39,734 bases of DNA from Nitrosovibrio sp. Nv4 (GTDB lineage Bacteria > Bdellovibrionota > UBA1018 > CAIMNF01), in the NCBI GenBank assembly GCA_943327105.2, contig CALPVV020000011.1, forward strand, positions 1-39,734, in the 5' to 3' direction. Below are positions 24,635 through 33,092 of the stretch, one piece after another. A model generated the notes under the pieces. It was not told the DNA's origin, made no database searches, and was given only the letters and a program-made list of their open reading frames with translations. A program made the translations under genes and the position numbers. The first letter of the stretch is position 1, and each line of letters starts with the position of its first letter.

Positions 24635-26467
24635 TCAAGGACCAAAATTATTTTTTAATTTTTGGTATTCATCCTTAACGCTTGAGTCAAAAGCATCGTA
24701 ATGAGAACCACCATTGGCAGAAATTAGTGGCACACGCAACAAACGATTATTATTGTATCCTACACTACCAAAATAATCACAATTACCACTAACCGGATCA
24801 AAACCTGCGTCTGCGTTACAATCTTTCAGAAGAACAGCCCCCGAATAATTACAAGTCGTAGTCTGTCTAGTGACATCATAAAGACGGCTTTGGAAACTTC
24901 TACCTAAAAACAAAGGTGGACATTCGGTTCTTAATAAAGAAAGCAATACAGCACCATCAGAATCAGGGGCATTTTGTTCACACCTTAAATCAAAAACTTT
25001 GAAATCATTTTTTAGTAAATTACCGAATTTAAGCTGCTTATCAATTGAACGCCCACCGGCTGAATTACAGGAATTACTGTCAACACTTCCAGCGTAATCA
25101 CAAACCAATTTTTTGATAACATGATCATAATCAAACCCTCTCAAAGTAAAACCGAAGTAATTACTAGGACAAGAACCATATAGATATTTATCGGGAGATT
25201 TATCAATGTAATCAAGAAGCTCTGGAATTGGATCAATAACATAACCCATAGTGCAAACAGGATCTGAGACATCGTTCAAACACCAATGAAAACTAATTCC
25301 ACCCCGAGTTTTAAATCTAGCAATCAAAATATCATGATTAAAGTTATAACCACCAAAACTGAAAATATTAGCCACGCCCTTGGCAATAACGATAGTTGCA
25401 TCCACAGTGTAACCAAGAAACTTTGTCTTAAATCCTACCCATGCTTGAGCGTAAGCATCAAGCGATCCTGAAAGGATTTCTGTCGAACCTTGAAGCAAAA
25501 CATCAAAATATTGGGAAACATTTGTACCTGATATCGCAGCAGCGACTTTTGCTTTTAAGAAGTTTAATTTCGCAGCAACCCCAACTTCTACACCAGCAAC
25601 AGCAACGCTCAGTTGAGCTGAAGCCTTCGCAAAAACCCCGGAACTAACTTCGGGGCCGAAAGCAACGGTCAAACGAATTTTATCATTTACATAACCATCT
25701 AAAACCCTACCAACCGAAGACCATGTTTTATTTTGAACAACCGTACTTGCAGATGATGTTGTATATTTAACAACTGCTGCTTTAGAGTCCTTAATTATTT
25801 TACTGCTAAAATCAGACATTGACGTGCTTATTAAATCAGTTGAACCAGAAAAATAGTTAATTTTTTCTGATTTCAATTCAGCATCAAGAGATAATGACTT
25901 GCTAAAATAAAGCCCGCCAATCAAATTCAGCGATAATGGGCCCGTGATTGGAATGTTTTTATTGAATAGAACCTTTGAGATATCTCCAACCTTGATCTTT
26001 GCACCTGCATTATGAATAACTTCATCTTTAATTTTAGTGCCAAATAATCTGACTGTCGTATTCCACTTGATATTAAAAATTTTTGCATCACTTGGAATTG
26101 GTTCCGTACCAATTCTTTTCCAATTGCCCATAGCAAAACCAACATCAAATACCTCCACACTACTTCCAAACATTTTAGCGCGCATTTTTACTGATGAAAT
26201 AGAATTAATCGATGTTTTAGAATACTGGTCAGGTGTAACCTTGATGTTAAAATTTGTATCTGCATTAAAACTTGCACCAAACTTAAACAAGCCGCTGCCA
26301 GCATCTTTTTCAAGTGAAAGAAACCGAAAATTTTTATCTAAAACATACTCTTTTGAAAAGGGCTCTCTTATCTTACTGAATAACGCATTGTTTTCTTGCG
26401 ACAGTGCATTTTCATGCAAAAAAAAGCTCGTCATAAAAAAAGCCAAAAAAACTTTTAAACTTTTCAT
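24635..26467 (-). CDS. large secreted beta-rich protein with duplicated Cys-rich tail, partner of the vitellogenin-like gene
   Basis: This exported protein of about 610 residues has the signal peptide MKSLKVFLAFFMTSFFLHENALS. The ATG at 26467 is preceded by GGGGTGGAG; an in-frame GTG at 26479 touches the upstream stop. Residues 40-420 are long amphipathic strands (SLNLIGGLYFSKSLSLDAEL, VKMRAKMFGSSVEVFDVGF) and apolar segments (AKLNFLKAKVAAAISG), fitting a large beta-sheet or lipid-binding structure. The C-terminal 190 residues hold two aligned 40-residue Cys units, each CP-x(5)-G...YDV...C-[DN]-Y-[AS]-G-[SA]-V...CN...G, plus a partial third (NCDYFGSV). I recognise no named family. It is the second gene of a two-gene unit, and a role with the upstream protein in binding or moving lipid outside the inner membrane is inference. 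Confidence 0.7.
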   Translation of the reverse strand: MKSLKVFLAFFMTSFFLHENALSQENNALFSKIREPFSKEYVLDKNFRFLSLEKDAGSGLFKFGASFNADTNFNIKVTPDQYSKTSINSISSVKMRAKMFGSSVEVFDVGFAMGNWKRIGTEPIPSDAKIFNIKWNTTVRLFGTKIKDEVIHNAGAKIKVGDISKVLFNKNIPITGPLSLNLIGGLYFSKSLSLDAELKSEKINYFSGSTDLISTSMSDFSSKIIKDSKAAVVKYTTSSASTVVQNKTWSSVGRVLDGYVNDKIRLTVAFGPEVSSGVFAKASAQLSVAVAGVEVGVAAKLNFLKAKVAAAISGTNVSQYFDVLLQGSTEILSGSLDAYAQAWVGFKTKFLGYTVDATIVIAKGVANIFSFGGYNFNHDILIARFKTRGGISFHWCLNDVSDPVCTMGYVIDPIPELLDYIDKSPDKYLYGSCPSNYFGFTLRGFDYDHVIKKLVCDYAGSVDSNSCNSAGGRSIDKQLKFGNLLKNDFKVFDLRCEQNAPDSDGAVLLSLLRTECPPLFLGRSFQSRLYDVTRQTTTCNYSGAVLLKDCNADAGFDPVSGNCDYFGSVGYNNNRLLRVPLISANGGSHYDAFDSSVKDEYQKLKNNFGP

Positions 26468-26479
26468 ACTCCACCCCAC

Positions 26480-28372
26480 TCAATACACCTTCAAGAACTC
26501 AATCAGTCTTGCTCGAATTGATAAGTCTTGTTCGCTCAAAAGTTGTTCATCAATCACTTGACGAGCTCCTTTAACGTCAGCATTAGCAAGTAAAATATCG
26601 TAACATTCATTTTTCACGGCACTGCTGGTCTCACTTTTAAAACAGTTTTTTAAAACACTGAAAACACCATCATTGAAATTATCATTCAAAAGACTATGAT
26701 ACGCAGCCGCACGCACAGACTCATCAGGATCTTTATTGCCAATCGACATCACTAATTTTTTTATGTTTTGATCCTTTGAATTTCTAGTTGCATCAATTGC
26801 TGCAACCTTTAAATCATTAGATGAAGAATCTATAGCAGTCTTAATCTCTGAAACAAAAGATTCCGGGTGTGCATTACCGATAATACCAAGCACATGAATT
26901 TTATCATCATTAGTTTTGGCGTTTTTCCATTTATCATGGATTTCAGCTTCTAACTGATCATCAGATGAGAGAAAAAGCGTATGACCAAGTGAATAAGCAG
27001 CCATTTTGCTCAAAACAACGTCTTCTGAATTTTCCGATAATGATTTTAAAAACTTTTTAGAATCATTAGTAATTTGATTACTCGAAATTGAAAAAGCGGT
27101 AACAATACTTTCCTTTTCAATGTTATTTGTTTTAGATTGCTTGAATATTTCAATTAATCCTTTTTGAGCCTCTGAATTACCCAGTGCTCCTAATGCACCA
27201 ATCAGCATCGAACGCTGCCTTACGCCTGATTGTAGCCGCTGAGCCTCGGCAATATATTCAGTACTCAGAAAATGGTTGCTAAGAAGAAGCTCAACCAATT
27301 GTCCGAAAATTTGATTTGAAGAATCACTATGACCCTCATCTGACTTCACTTGTCCTAAAAGGCTTTTGGCCTCAGACCAATGGCTTTCTTTTTTACCCAA
27401 TAAATCAGCATTTTTTGATTGTTCTCTGATTTTTTTGGTATCAATTGTTCTATTGAAACCGGCGAGAACAGACGCATCAAACTTACTCGTGCCACCATTT
27501 GACCATTTAGACTCAGCTAAAACCTCTATTTCGGCGATCTTTTTTTGATCATGCTCTATACTTACCAATCCGCGTGAATAATGATTTACCGGAAGACTCC
27601 TTTCAAGACTCCATGTCATATTATGGTCTGAAACTTTTTCCACCCCAAGAAGTGTGTTATCAATCGTTTTATCAAACAGTCCTTTTGCCTCGATTTGAAT
27701 TTGATTCTTTATTTTTCCTGTTTTAAAAAAAAATTCAGTCGATAACTGATTTCCTTCCTCATCTTCAACAACTTCAACAATATTATTCCTTGCTGTTTGC
27801 GGAATTACTAAAAATACAGATCTCAATATATCAGCATAATTTATCGATACTTCATCTGAAGGTTTTTTATTCATTGCCGAAATCCGATTGACTTTACCGT
27901 TAAATTGAATCTCAACAAGCAGTGAGTTTTCTAAATCATCTGAGTTCGCTACATTTTTTCTTTTCATCTTCTTCAAAGAATTCTCACTGATCAACTCTGA
28001 CTTGATGTTCGCCAAGGTGAATTTTGATAAAAAAATCCATGATTGATCTGTTTTTTTCAACGGGTGCATCTCAATCTTACCCACCAGGAGATGCTGGGGA
28101 ATGGATTTCCCCATCTGACTTCCTTTAATCTCACGTCGAAAGTCTATGACCTCAATTTGTTTTTCGATGAATTTAAAAAACAAATGCTGATTAGCGATTT
28201 GATTTTTACTCTCATCATCTTCGATTCTTAATGAAGCAAGTGAACGGTTTTGATTTTTTAATTCAGATTCAGCTTCGTTTGTTAATGAACTCTCGGGAGT
28301 TATCAATAAAAACACCCCGACAGAAAAAGTGATTATACCCATCAAAATGAGAAAATTCTTTTTGCCTAACAT
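26480..28372 (-). CDS. membrane-anchored HEAT-like protein resembling vitellogenin/MTP N-terminal lipid-transfer domain
   Basis: The 630-residue protein has an N-terminal membrane anchor (FLILMGIITFSVGVFLLI), no lipobox and a large periplasmic part. Residues 60-290 are beta-rich and include LLVEIQFNGKVNRI (151-164), then DILRSVFLVIPQTA, in the order of the vitellogenin N-sheet (f-x-x-x-d-G-k-V, then N-x-K-x-x-I-L-x-x-L-Q). Residues 350-630 are paired helices: SMLIGALGALGNSEAQKGLI, AAYSLGHT, KIHVLGIIGNAHPESF. The L-G-x-x-G-N-x-x-P pattern is characteristic of the helical superhelix of vitellogenin and microsomal triglyceride transfer protein. A generic HEAT-repeat protein is the alternative. 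Its stop is immediately followed by the GTG of the beta-rich partner gene. The ribosome-binding site is G-rich (GTGGGGG). The repeat fold is secure; the lipid-transfer homology is a moderately supported inference. Confidence 0.7.
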   Translation of the reverse strand: MLGKKNFLILMGIITFSVGVFLLITPESSLTNEAESELKNQNRSLASLRIEDDESKNQIANQHLFFKFIEKQIEVIDFRREIKGSQMGKSIPQHLLVGKIEMHPLKKTDQSWIFLSKFTLANIKSELISENSLKKMKRKNVANSDDLENSLLVEIQFNGKVNRISAMNKKPSDEVSINYADILRSVFLVIPQTARNNIVEVVEDEEGNQLSTEFFFKTGKIKNQIQIEAKGLFDKTIDNTLLGVEKVSDHNMTWSLERSLPVNHYSRGLVSIEHDQKKIAEIEVLAESKWSNGGTSKFDASVLAGFNRTIDTKKIREQSKNADLLGKKESHWSEAKSLLGQVKSDEGHSDSSNQIFGQLVELLLSNHFLSTEYIAEAQRLQSGVRQRSMLIGALGALGNSEAQKGLIEIFKQSKTNNIEKESIVTAFSISSNQITNDSKKFLKSLSENSEDVVLSKMAAYSLGHTLFLSSDDQLEAEIHDKWKNAKTNDDKIHVLGIIGNAHPESFVSEIKTAIDSSSNDLKVAAIDATRNSKDQNIKKLVMSIGNKDPDESVRAAAYHSLLNDNFNDGVFSVLKNCFKSETSSAVKNECYDILLANADVKGARQVIDEQLLSEQDLSIRARLIEFLKVY

Positions 28373-28502
28373 TTATGCCCCCACAAATATTATGCAATTT
28401 TAATACGAGCAAATAGTTGATTCATTTCAGATGTGTCATCTCTGATGTGCTGATCAACCTTTATTCACTGCTTAACTTTTAATCACACCCAACAATATTA
28501 AT
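28373..28502. promoter_or_regulatory. promoter region of the vitellogenin-like unit
   Basis: This 130-base AT-rich gap lies between the tandem minus-strand CoA-transferase gene (upstream) and the vitellogenin-like gene. On the minus strand CATAAT and TATTAA are possible -10 elements, without a good -35. A dyad GATG-ACA-CATC with adjacent TCAGA/TCTGA arms lies near 28428-28446. No U-run terminator for the CoA-transferase gene is obvious. Confidence 0.35.
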
Positions 28503-29780
28503 TTACTTAACAGTGAAACAAACAGACTCTTTTTCAAGCTTCGCTCGATCGTCCGGGTGGGCGATTCGAATCAATTCCCGCGTACGTTCGGCGATCGTTT
28601 TTCCGTATAAATCGGCAATTCCGAACTCAGTGATCACATGGTGAACATGTGCTCTGGTCGTTACCACACCTGCCCCGGCCTTCAATTGAGCCGTAATTCT
28701 CGATTCACCCCGGTGCGTACGTGACGGTAGAGCAATGATCGCCTTACCACCTACACTCATTCCAGCGCCTGTAATGAAGTCAACCTGACCACCTACACCC
28801 GAAATGATCCTTCCACCAATCGAGTCAGCGCAGATCTGACCGGTGAGATCGATCTCCACTGCAGAATTGATCGCAACCACTTTCGGATTACGGGCAATCA
28901 CTGAAGGGTGATTCACGTAACTGGCATCTAACTGAACAATACTCGGATTATCATGAATGAAGTCGTAAACTTTTTTGGTGCCCATCAAGAATGTGCTTAC
29001 CGTTTTTCCGGGATGAACCTTCTTTTTTGAATTATTGACTGCGCCGGAAAGAATCAGCTCCAGCGCACCGTCGGTCCACATCTCGGTGTGGATACCCAGG
29101 TTTTTGTGATTTTTCAGCGACAACATCACCGCATCAGGAATGGCACCAATTCCCATTTGCAGGGTGGAACCATCTTCAATCATTGATGCCGCAAGCTCAC
29201 CGATCTTCTTTTCCACTTCAGATAGTACCGCCGGCGATGTTTCAAAAATGGGTTCATTGATCGTCACTGCATGATGAATCTGACTGATATGCACGATGCC
29301 GTCACCGTGAGTTCGCGGCATTTGATCATTGATTTGCGCAATCACCAGTGAAGCCGTTTCAACGGCCGCCTTGGTGGCATCGACACTAGTACCAAGCGAA
29401 CAATAACCGTGCTGATCAGGCGGCGACACTTGAATCAATGCAACATCAACTGGCCTGCGCTTGCTACGAATCAACACCGGTATTTCTGACAAAAAACATG
29501 GCAAGTAATCAACATTTCGATGATTCAACTTGGGTCTCATGTTCGCACCAAGAAAGAAATTCGTTACTTTAAAAACACCTTCAAACTCAGCATCGGCATA
29601 TCGGGCCGGACCGATCGTATGTAGATGAAGAAGTTCAATCTCTTTTAATTTTGATGAGGTTGCATGGGCGATCAGAGCATCAATCAAATGCAGCGGTGTA
29701 GCCGCCTGCCCATGAACATAAATATGGGCGCCCGATTGAATTTCTTTTATGGCTTCAAGTGCGGTCGGATGAATTCTCAT
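28503..29780 (-). CDS. acetyl-CoA hydrolase/4-hydroxybutyrate CoA-transferase family enzyme
   Basis: This class I CoA-transferase of about 425 residues moves CoA between acetyl-CoA and a carboxylic acid such as 4-hydroxybutyrate, butyrate or succinate. The catalytic Glu is in IHTEMWTDG (E233 from this start), preceded by the oxyanion/CoA loop LQMGIGAIPDAV. VSPPDQHGYCSLGTSVD and the C-terminal GIADLYGKTIAERTRELI are typical of the AbfT/Cat1 branch. The long GVGGQVDFITGAGMSVGGKA segment is the conserved CoA-binding region. I start at 29780, behind AGTGGGGG; an in-frame ATG at 29798 would add six residues. It is divergent from the dikinase gene. The family is certain, the acyl acceptor unknown; use of the product in short-chain fatty acid or polyhydroxyalkanoate metabolism is possible. 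Confidence 0.92.
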   Translation of the reverse strand: MRIHPTALEAIKEIQSGAHIYVHGQAATPLHLIDALIAHATSSKLKEIELLHLHTIGPARYADAEFEGVFKVTNFFLGANMRPKLNHRNVDYLPCFLSEIPVLIRSKRRPVDVALIQVSPPDQHGYCSLGTSVDATKAAVETASLVIAQINDQMPRTHGDGIVHISQIHHAVTINEPIFETSPAVLSEVEKKIGELAASMIEDGSTLQMGIGAIPDAVMLSLKNHKNLGIHTEMWTDGALELILSGAVNNSKKKVHPGKTVSTFLMGTKKVYDFIHDNPSIVQLDASYVNHPSVIARNPKVVAINSAVEIDLTGQICADSIGGRIISGVGGQVDFITGAGMSVGGKAIIALPSRTHRGESRITAQLKAGAGVVTTRAHVHHVITEFGIADLYGKTIAERTRELIRIAHPDDRAKLEKESVCFTVK

Positions 29781-29865
29781 GCCCCCACTGTAACACATTG
29801 AAATTGCATGAAACTATGACCCAGATCAGTTTTTCAGGTTAATTTTTTTCAATAAAAACGGTGCG

Positions 29866-29894
29866 TTGACTATTTCCAAGACCTTCACTAGTGT
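29866..29894 (+). promoter_or_regulatory. candidate promoter, possibly for a leaderless transcript
   Basis: TTGACT (29866-29871), a 17-base spacer and TAGTGT (29889-29894) keep the key -35 and -10 positions. The predicted start of transcription is at or next to the ATG at 29902, which has no visible Shine-Dalgarno sequence. A longer reading frame starting at the TTG of this same -35 is possible but would put the start codon in the promoter. Confidence 0.4.
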
Positions 29895-29901
29895 GTGCCC
29901 C

Positions 29902-31908
29902 ATGAGCTTGTACACGGAATCGGTTACCAGAAGTGAAACGCCAAAAAACACTGAAATCAAAGCGATCGTCAACGATACCCTGAGCAAGATTCTTTTTGAT
30001 CGCCTTTCAGGAGTTCTCGGAAGCGTACCATTCGTGAAGTTCGTGATCGACCGACACAACCATAACGAAATTCATTTTCTCAATGATCGCTTCTACCATC
30101 TTCATGCCTATTATGTTTGCGACAACATCTTAAAAGAACAACAATCGGTTTTCTTCAAAAACATCGACCTGTTCAATGACGAAACTTACCACTCACCCAC
30201 TCGTCGTTTTTACTTCGGGACGATTGGCAGGATTCAACATGAGAACAGCTCGGTTTACACTCTTGAGACCCAAGAGATCGATTCCATGAAGCAACCAATG
30301 ATCGAAGAGCTTTACACGATCATCAAGAACAACATCGACAAAAGCTTTGAACTCTATTTCAAACCTGCAAATCACATTCAGGAAAAAGCAATCGAAGATG
30401 TACCGGTGACCAAATTGCCGCGTATTTATACTTCTGAAATTTATGCGAACTCAACTTACATTTCACTGAACCCGGGCGCATCAGAAGGACGCATTCGTGT
30501 ATTCCATTCTGAAACTGAATTTCAAGCTGCCCACGCCTCAATCGAGTGGTATGACATCATTGTCATGCATCGGGTGCCTGACGATGTACCCCGTGTATCG
30601 GGCATGATCAATGCTGATTTCACCACTCCGCTTTCACACACCAACGTACTGGCTGCTGGCTGGAAAATCCCGAACTGCATTCAGCGCGATATTTTTGAAA
30701 CCATTTACAAAGAACACCTTGATCGCAAATGGGTGCGCCTTGAAGTCGCAGCCAATGGAATGAAGGCTGACCTCAAACTGATCACCGAACCCAAAGAGCT
30801 TAAAAAACCGAACTGGGTCATGCAGAAAATCAACATTGAAGCGCCTGATGCTCAAGACCCTAAGATCAGATCACTTCAAGACCTTCGAATGTCTGATCGC
30901 TATAAATACGGAACAAAAGCGGCAAACATTGGCGAAATGAAGCATGTATTGAAGCACGGCTCGAATCGTATACTCGGTTTTTATCAGGTTAAACGCCCGC
31001 CCCGTGACCATCTGTTGCCCCACCTGGCAAATTTTCTGAATTCACCTGAAAATGAAGACCTGATCAACTCGGCTTCACACTTCCTTTCGAACTTCATCAA
31101 GGTTCCTCGCGGAATCGCACTTCCCTTCTCGATGCAGCGTCGTTTTCTAGAGACCTCGCCGCAGATCCAGCAAGGGATCGGAAAACTTAAGATGGCGCTT
31201 GAACTCGATGCGCATGAAATTGACTCACTTTGCGTATCCCTGCAAAAACTGATTTTAAGAACGCGCATGCCTGATTCAATTCGTGACGAAATTGACCGCA
31301 TGATCATTCAGGAACTTTCCGGCGTTTCAACATTTGTACTAAGAAGCTCATCAAATGCCGAAGACCTTGAAAACTTCTCTGCTGCAGGAATTTATGAATC
31401 GGTGAATCACATCACTTCTGCCGAAAAGATTTTTGAAGGAATCAAGCAAGTCTGGGCTTCGCTCGTTTCCGCTCGCAGCGTGCGTCTTCGCCAGCAGTCG
31501 GGAATTTCACTCGATGACTCTTACATGGGAGTCATCATTCAAGAGGAAGTTGAGTCGGGAATGGGTGGCGTCATGGTCACCAAAAACCCGATGGATAAAA
31601 ACGATTTCCGCAACGTTTATATCAACGTCAGCTTGAAGTCAGTGATCGACATCGTTCAAGGTGTAGAACTGCCATTGCAATATCTTTACAATTCAGTCGA
31701 AGGTGGCGGAACCACACTCAGCCTTGGTGGCGCAAAAGAAGATCTTTCTTCAGATAATCTCACTATTTTGCGGAAAATGGCGTTTGCCGGCCGTCTCATG
31801 CAATCACACTTTTCACCCGACTACACGTTCAGCCATCCTTCAGACATTGAATGGTTGGCCAACAAAGATGGGGTTTACTTTCTTCAATTGAGACCTTACG
31901 CAAAATGA
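29902..31908 (+). CDS. PEP-synthase/dikinase-like enzyme with His domain before ATP-grasp domain (GWD-like order)
   Basis: This protein of about 668 residues has a PPDK-type ATP-grasp domain at its C-terminal half: KYGTKAANIGEM (near 335), STFVLRSSSNAEDLENFSAA (near 480), MGVIIQEEV, and the closing FLQLRP. The swivelling phosphohistidine domain lies in front of it: PLSHTNVLAAGWKIP with H246, which aligns with the T-S-H-[AV]-x-[IV]-x-A-R motif. PEP synthase and pyruvate phosphate dikinase carry these domains in the opposite order; glucan water dikinases use this one. The N-terminal 200 residues are unlike either and may bind the acceptor. Expected chemistry is ATP to AMP plus phosphate, with phosphoryl transfer via His to an unknown acceptor. 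The stop overlaps the MFS gene (ATGA). A TTG at 29866 is an alternative start. Confidence 0.75.
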   Translation: MSLYTESVTRSETPKNTEIKAIVNDTLSKILFDRLSGVLGSVPFVKFVIDRHNHNEIHFLNDRFYHLHAYYVCDNILKEQQSVFFKNIDLFNDETYHSPTRRFYFGTIGRIQHENSSVYTLETQEIDSMKQPMIEELYTIIKNNIDKSFELYFKPANHIQEKAIEDVPVTKLPRIYTSEIYANSTYISLNPGASEGRIRVFHSETEFQAAHASIEWYDIIVMHRVPDDVPRVSGMINADFTTPLSHTNVLAAGWKIPNCIQRDIFETIYKEHLDRKWVRLEVAANGMKADLKLITEPKELKKPNWVMQKINIEAPDAQDPKIRSLQDLRMSDRYKYGTKAANIGEMKHVLKHGSNRILGFYQVKRPPRDHLLPHLANFLNSPENEDLINSASHFLSNFIKVPRGIALPFSMQRRFLETSPQIQQGIGKLKMALELDAHEIDSLCVSLQKLILRTRMPDSIRDEIDRMIIQELSGVSTFVLRSSSNAEDLENFSAAGIYESVNHITSAEKIFEGIKQVWASLVSARSVRLRQQSGISLDDSYMGVIIQEEVESGMGGVMVTKNPMDKNDFRNVYINVSLKSVIDIVQGVELPLQYLYNSVEGGGTTLSLGGAKEDLSSDNLTILRKMAFAGRLMQSHFSPDYTFSHPSDIEWLANKDGVYFLQLRPYAK

Positions 31909-33092
31909 AGCTGAAACGGCTGTTCTTCCTTTTCAATTCGTTTCAGTTCTTTTTTTCGCTCTTACTTTGGGTACCGATTTTTTACGAATACCAAAAACGC
32001 ATCGGTTTGAATGACGGTGAGATTTTTCGCATTCAGAGTCTCTACTATCTGATTTTCTGTTTACTCGAAATTCCGACCGGATATCTGGCTGATTGGCTGG
32101 GCTACCGTTTATGCCTCATTCTTGGTAGCGCCACACTGATCGCAGCCAATTTGTGGGTGCCGTTTAACCCAAGTTACTCAGGCTTTTTAATTCACTTCAT
32201 TTTGATCGCGCTGGCCCGTTCATTCGTTTCAGGAGCATCAAGCGCCTATCTCTATGAAACCCTTCACCAGGAGTCAGCTCTCGATCAATATAAAGAAGCC
32301 GAAGGTAAAGCGCGCGCCTACTCACTGATTGGAAAGGTCATTTGCTGGGCAATGATCGGCCCCATCATGCAATGGCATCTCACGCTTCCCTATTGGTTGA
32401 CTGCCATCAACGCTGGAATCGGTTTGTATTTTGCATTCGCACTTCCCGAACCCAAGCAAACAACCTCACGCAGCAGAGTCTCTGTTTTTGAAATTTTCAA
32501 TGTCCTGATCAAAAGCCCTTATCTGGTCTTGATCATGCTTCAAGGGGTTGCACTCTTCGTTTTGGCCCGTATCTGTCAGGTTAATCTTTTTCAACCCATC
32601 CTTGAAAATAAGGGGTTTTCGGTTGTTTCATACGGCATGGTCATGGCACTGATGACTGTTTTCGAAGCAATCGGTGCTTTTCGCTCAGCATGGCTTCGCA
32701 AATACCTCAATGACCTGAATGCCGTTTTTGTTTTCACTTTCGTGATCGGGATCAGCTTCTTTCTCATGTCTTTCAGCAACTTTTACGGCTTTGACTTGAA
32801 AATGCTGACGATCATCGCCCTTTGTCTGTTCAGTTATGTGATCGGTATCTCGTTTCCGATCCAACGCCAATTGATCAATCAAGCCATACCGGAACCTCGC
32901 CTTCGTGCATCCCTTCTTTCGTCGGAATCGATCATTGATCGCGGCGTAAACAGTCTGGTTGCGTCAAGTCTTGGCCTTGCCCTTCAGTCAGGGCAATTGC
33001 TCATTTTTTTAAGGAAATCAGCCACAGTTTCCGTATCATCTGTTTTGGTGATCGCCATTTTGATTCGATTCACCAGGAGGAACTCCGCATGA
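31905..33092 (+). CDS. MFS transporter
   Basis: This 395-residue, 12-helix major facilitator has the motif A region EIPTGYLADWLGYRLCLILG between helices 2 and 3. A second motif-like loop is weak. The start is the ATG at 31905 that overlaps the preceding stop (ATGA); a longer in-frame version from 31851 lies inside the previous gene and is unlikely. The EIPTGxxAD form is common in uncharacterised bacterial MFS proteins related to drug and small-molecule exporters. The substrate cannot be read from the sequence. It is coupled on both sides by 4-base overlaps, to the dikinase-like gene and to the PAP2 phosphatase, so the three probably share a pathway. Confidence 0.88.
   Translation: MKLKRLFFLFNSFQFFFSLLLWVPIFYEYQKRIGLNDGEIFRIQSLYYLIFCLLEIPTGYLADWLGYRLCLILGSATLIAANLWVPFNPSYSGFLIHFILIALARSFVSGASSAYLYETLHQESALDQYKEAEGKARAYSLIGKVICWAMIGPIMQWHLTLPYWLTAINAGIGLYFAFALPEPKQTTSRSRVSVFEIFNVLIKSPYLVLIMLQGVALFVLARICQVNLFQPILENKGFSVVSYGMVMALMTVFEAIGAFRSAWLRKYLNDLNAVFVFTFVIGISFFLMSFSNFYGFDLKMLTIIALCLFSYVIGISFPIQRQLINQAIPEPRLRASLLSSESIIDRGVNSLVASSLGLALQSGQLLIFLRKSATVSVSSVLVIAILIRFTRRNSA

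Noticed and set aside
24642-24664. AT-rich inverted repeat ACCAAAA...TTTTTGGT after the beta-barrel gene, as a terminator
   Set aside because: It lies inside the 3' end of the convergent coding sequence, has almost no GC pairs in the stem and is explained by codons for Phe, Lys, Asn and Leu.
28428-28446. GACACAT box near a dyad upstream of the vitellogenin-like gene as a third copy of the lipoprotein regulatory box
   Set aside because: A 7-base word is expected several times by chance in a window of this size, also occurs inside coding sequence near 13425, and here it lacks a good -35/-10 pair at the right spacing.
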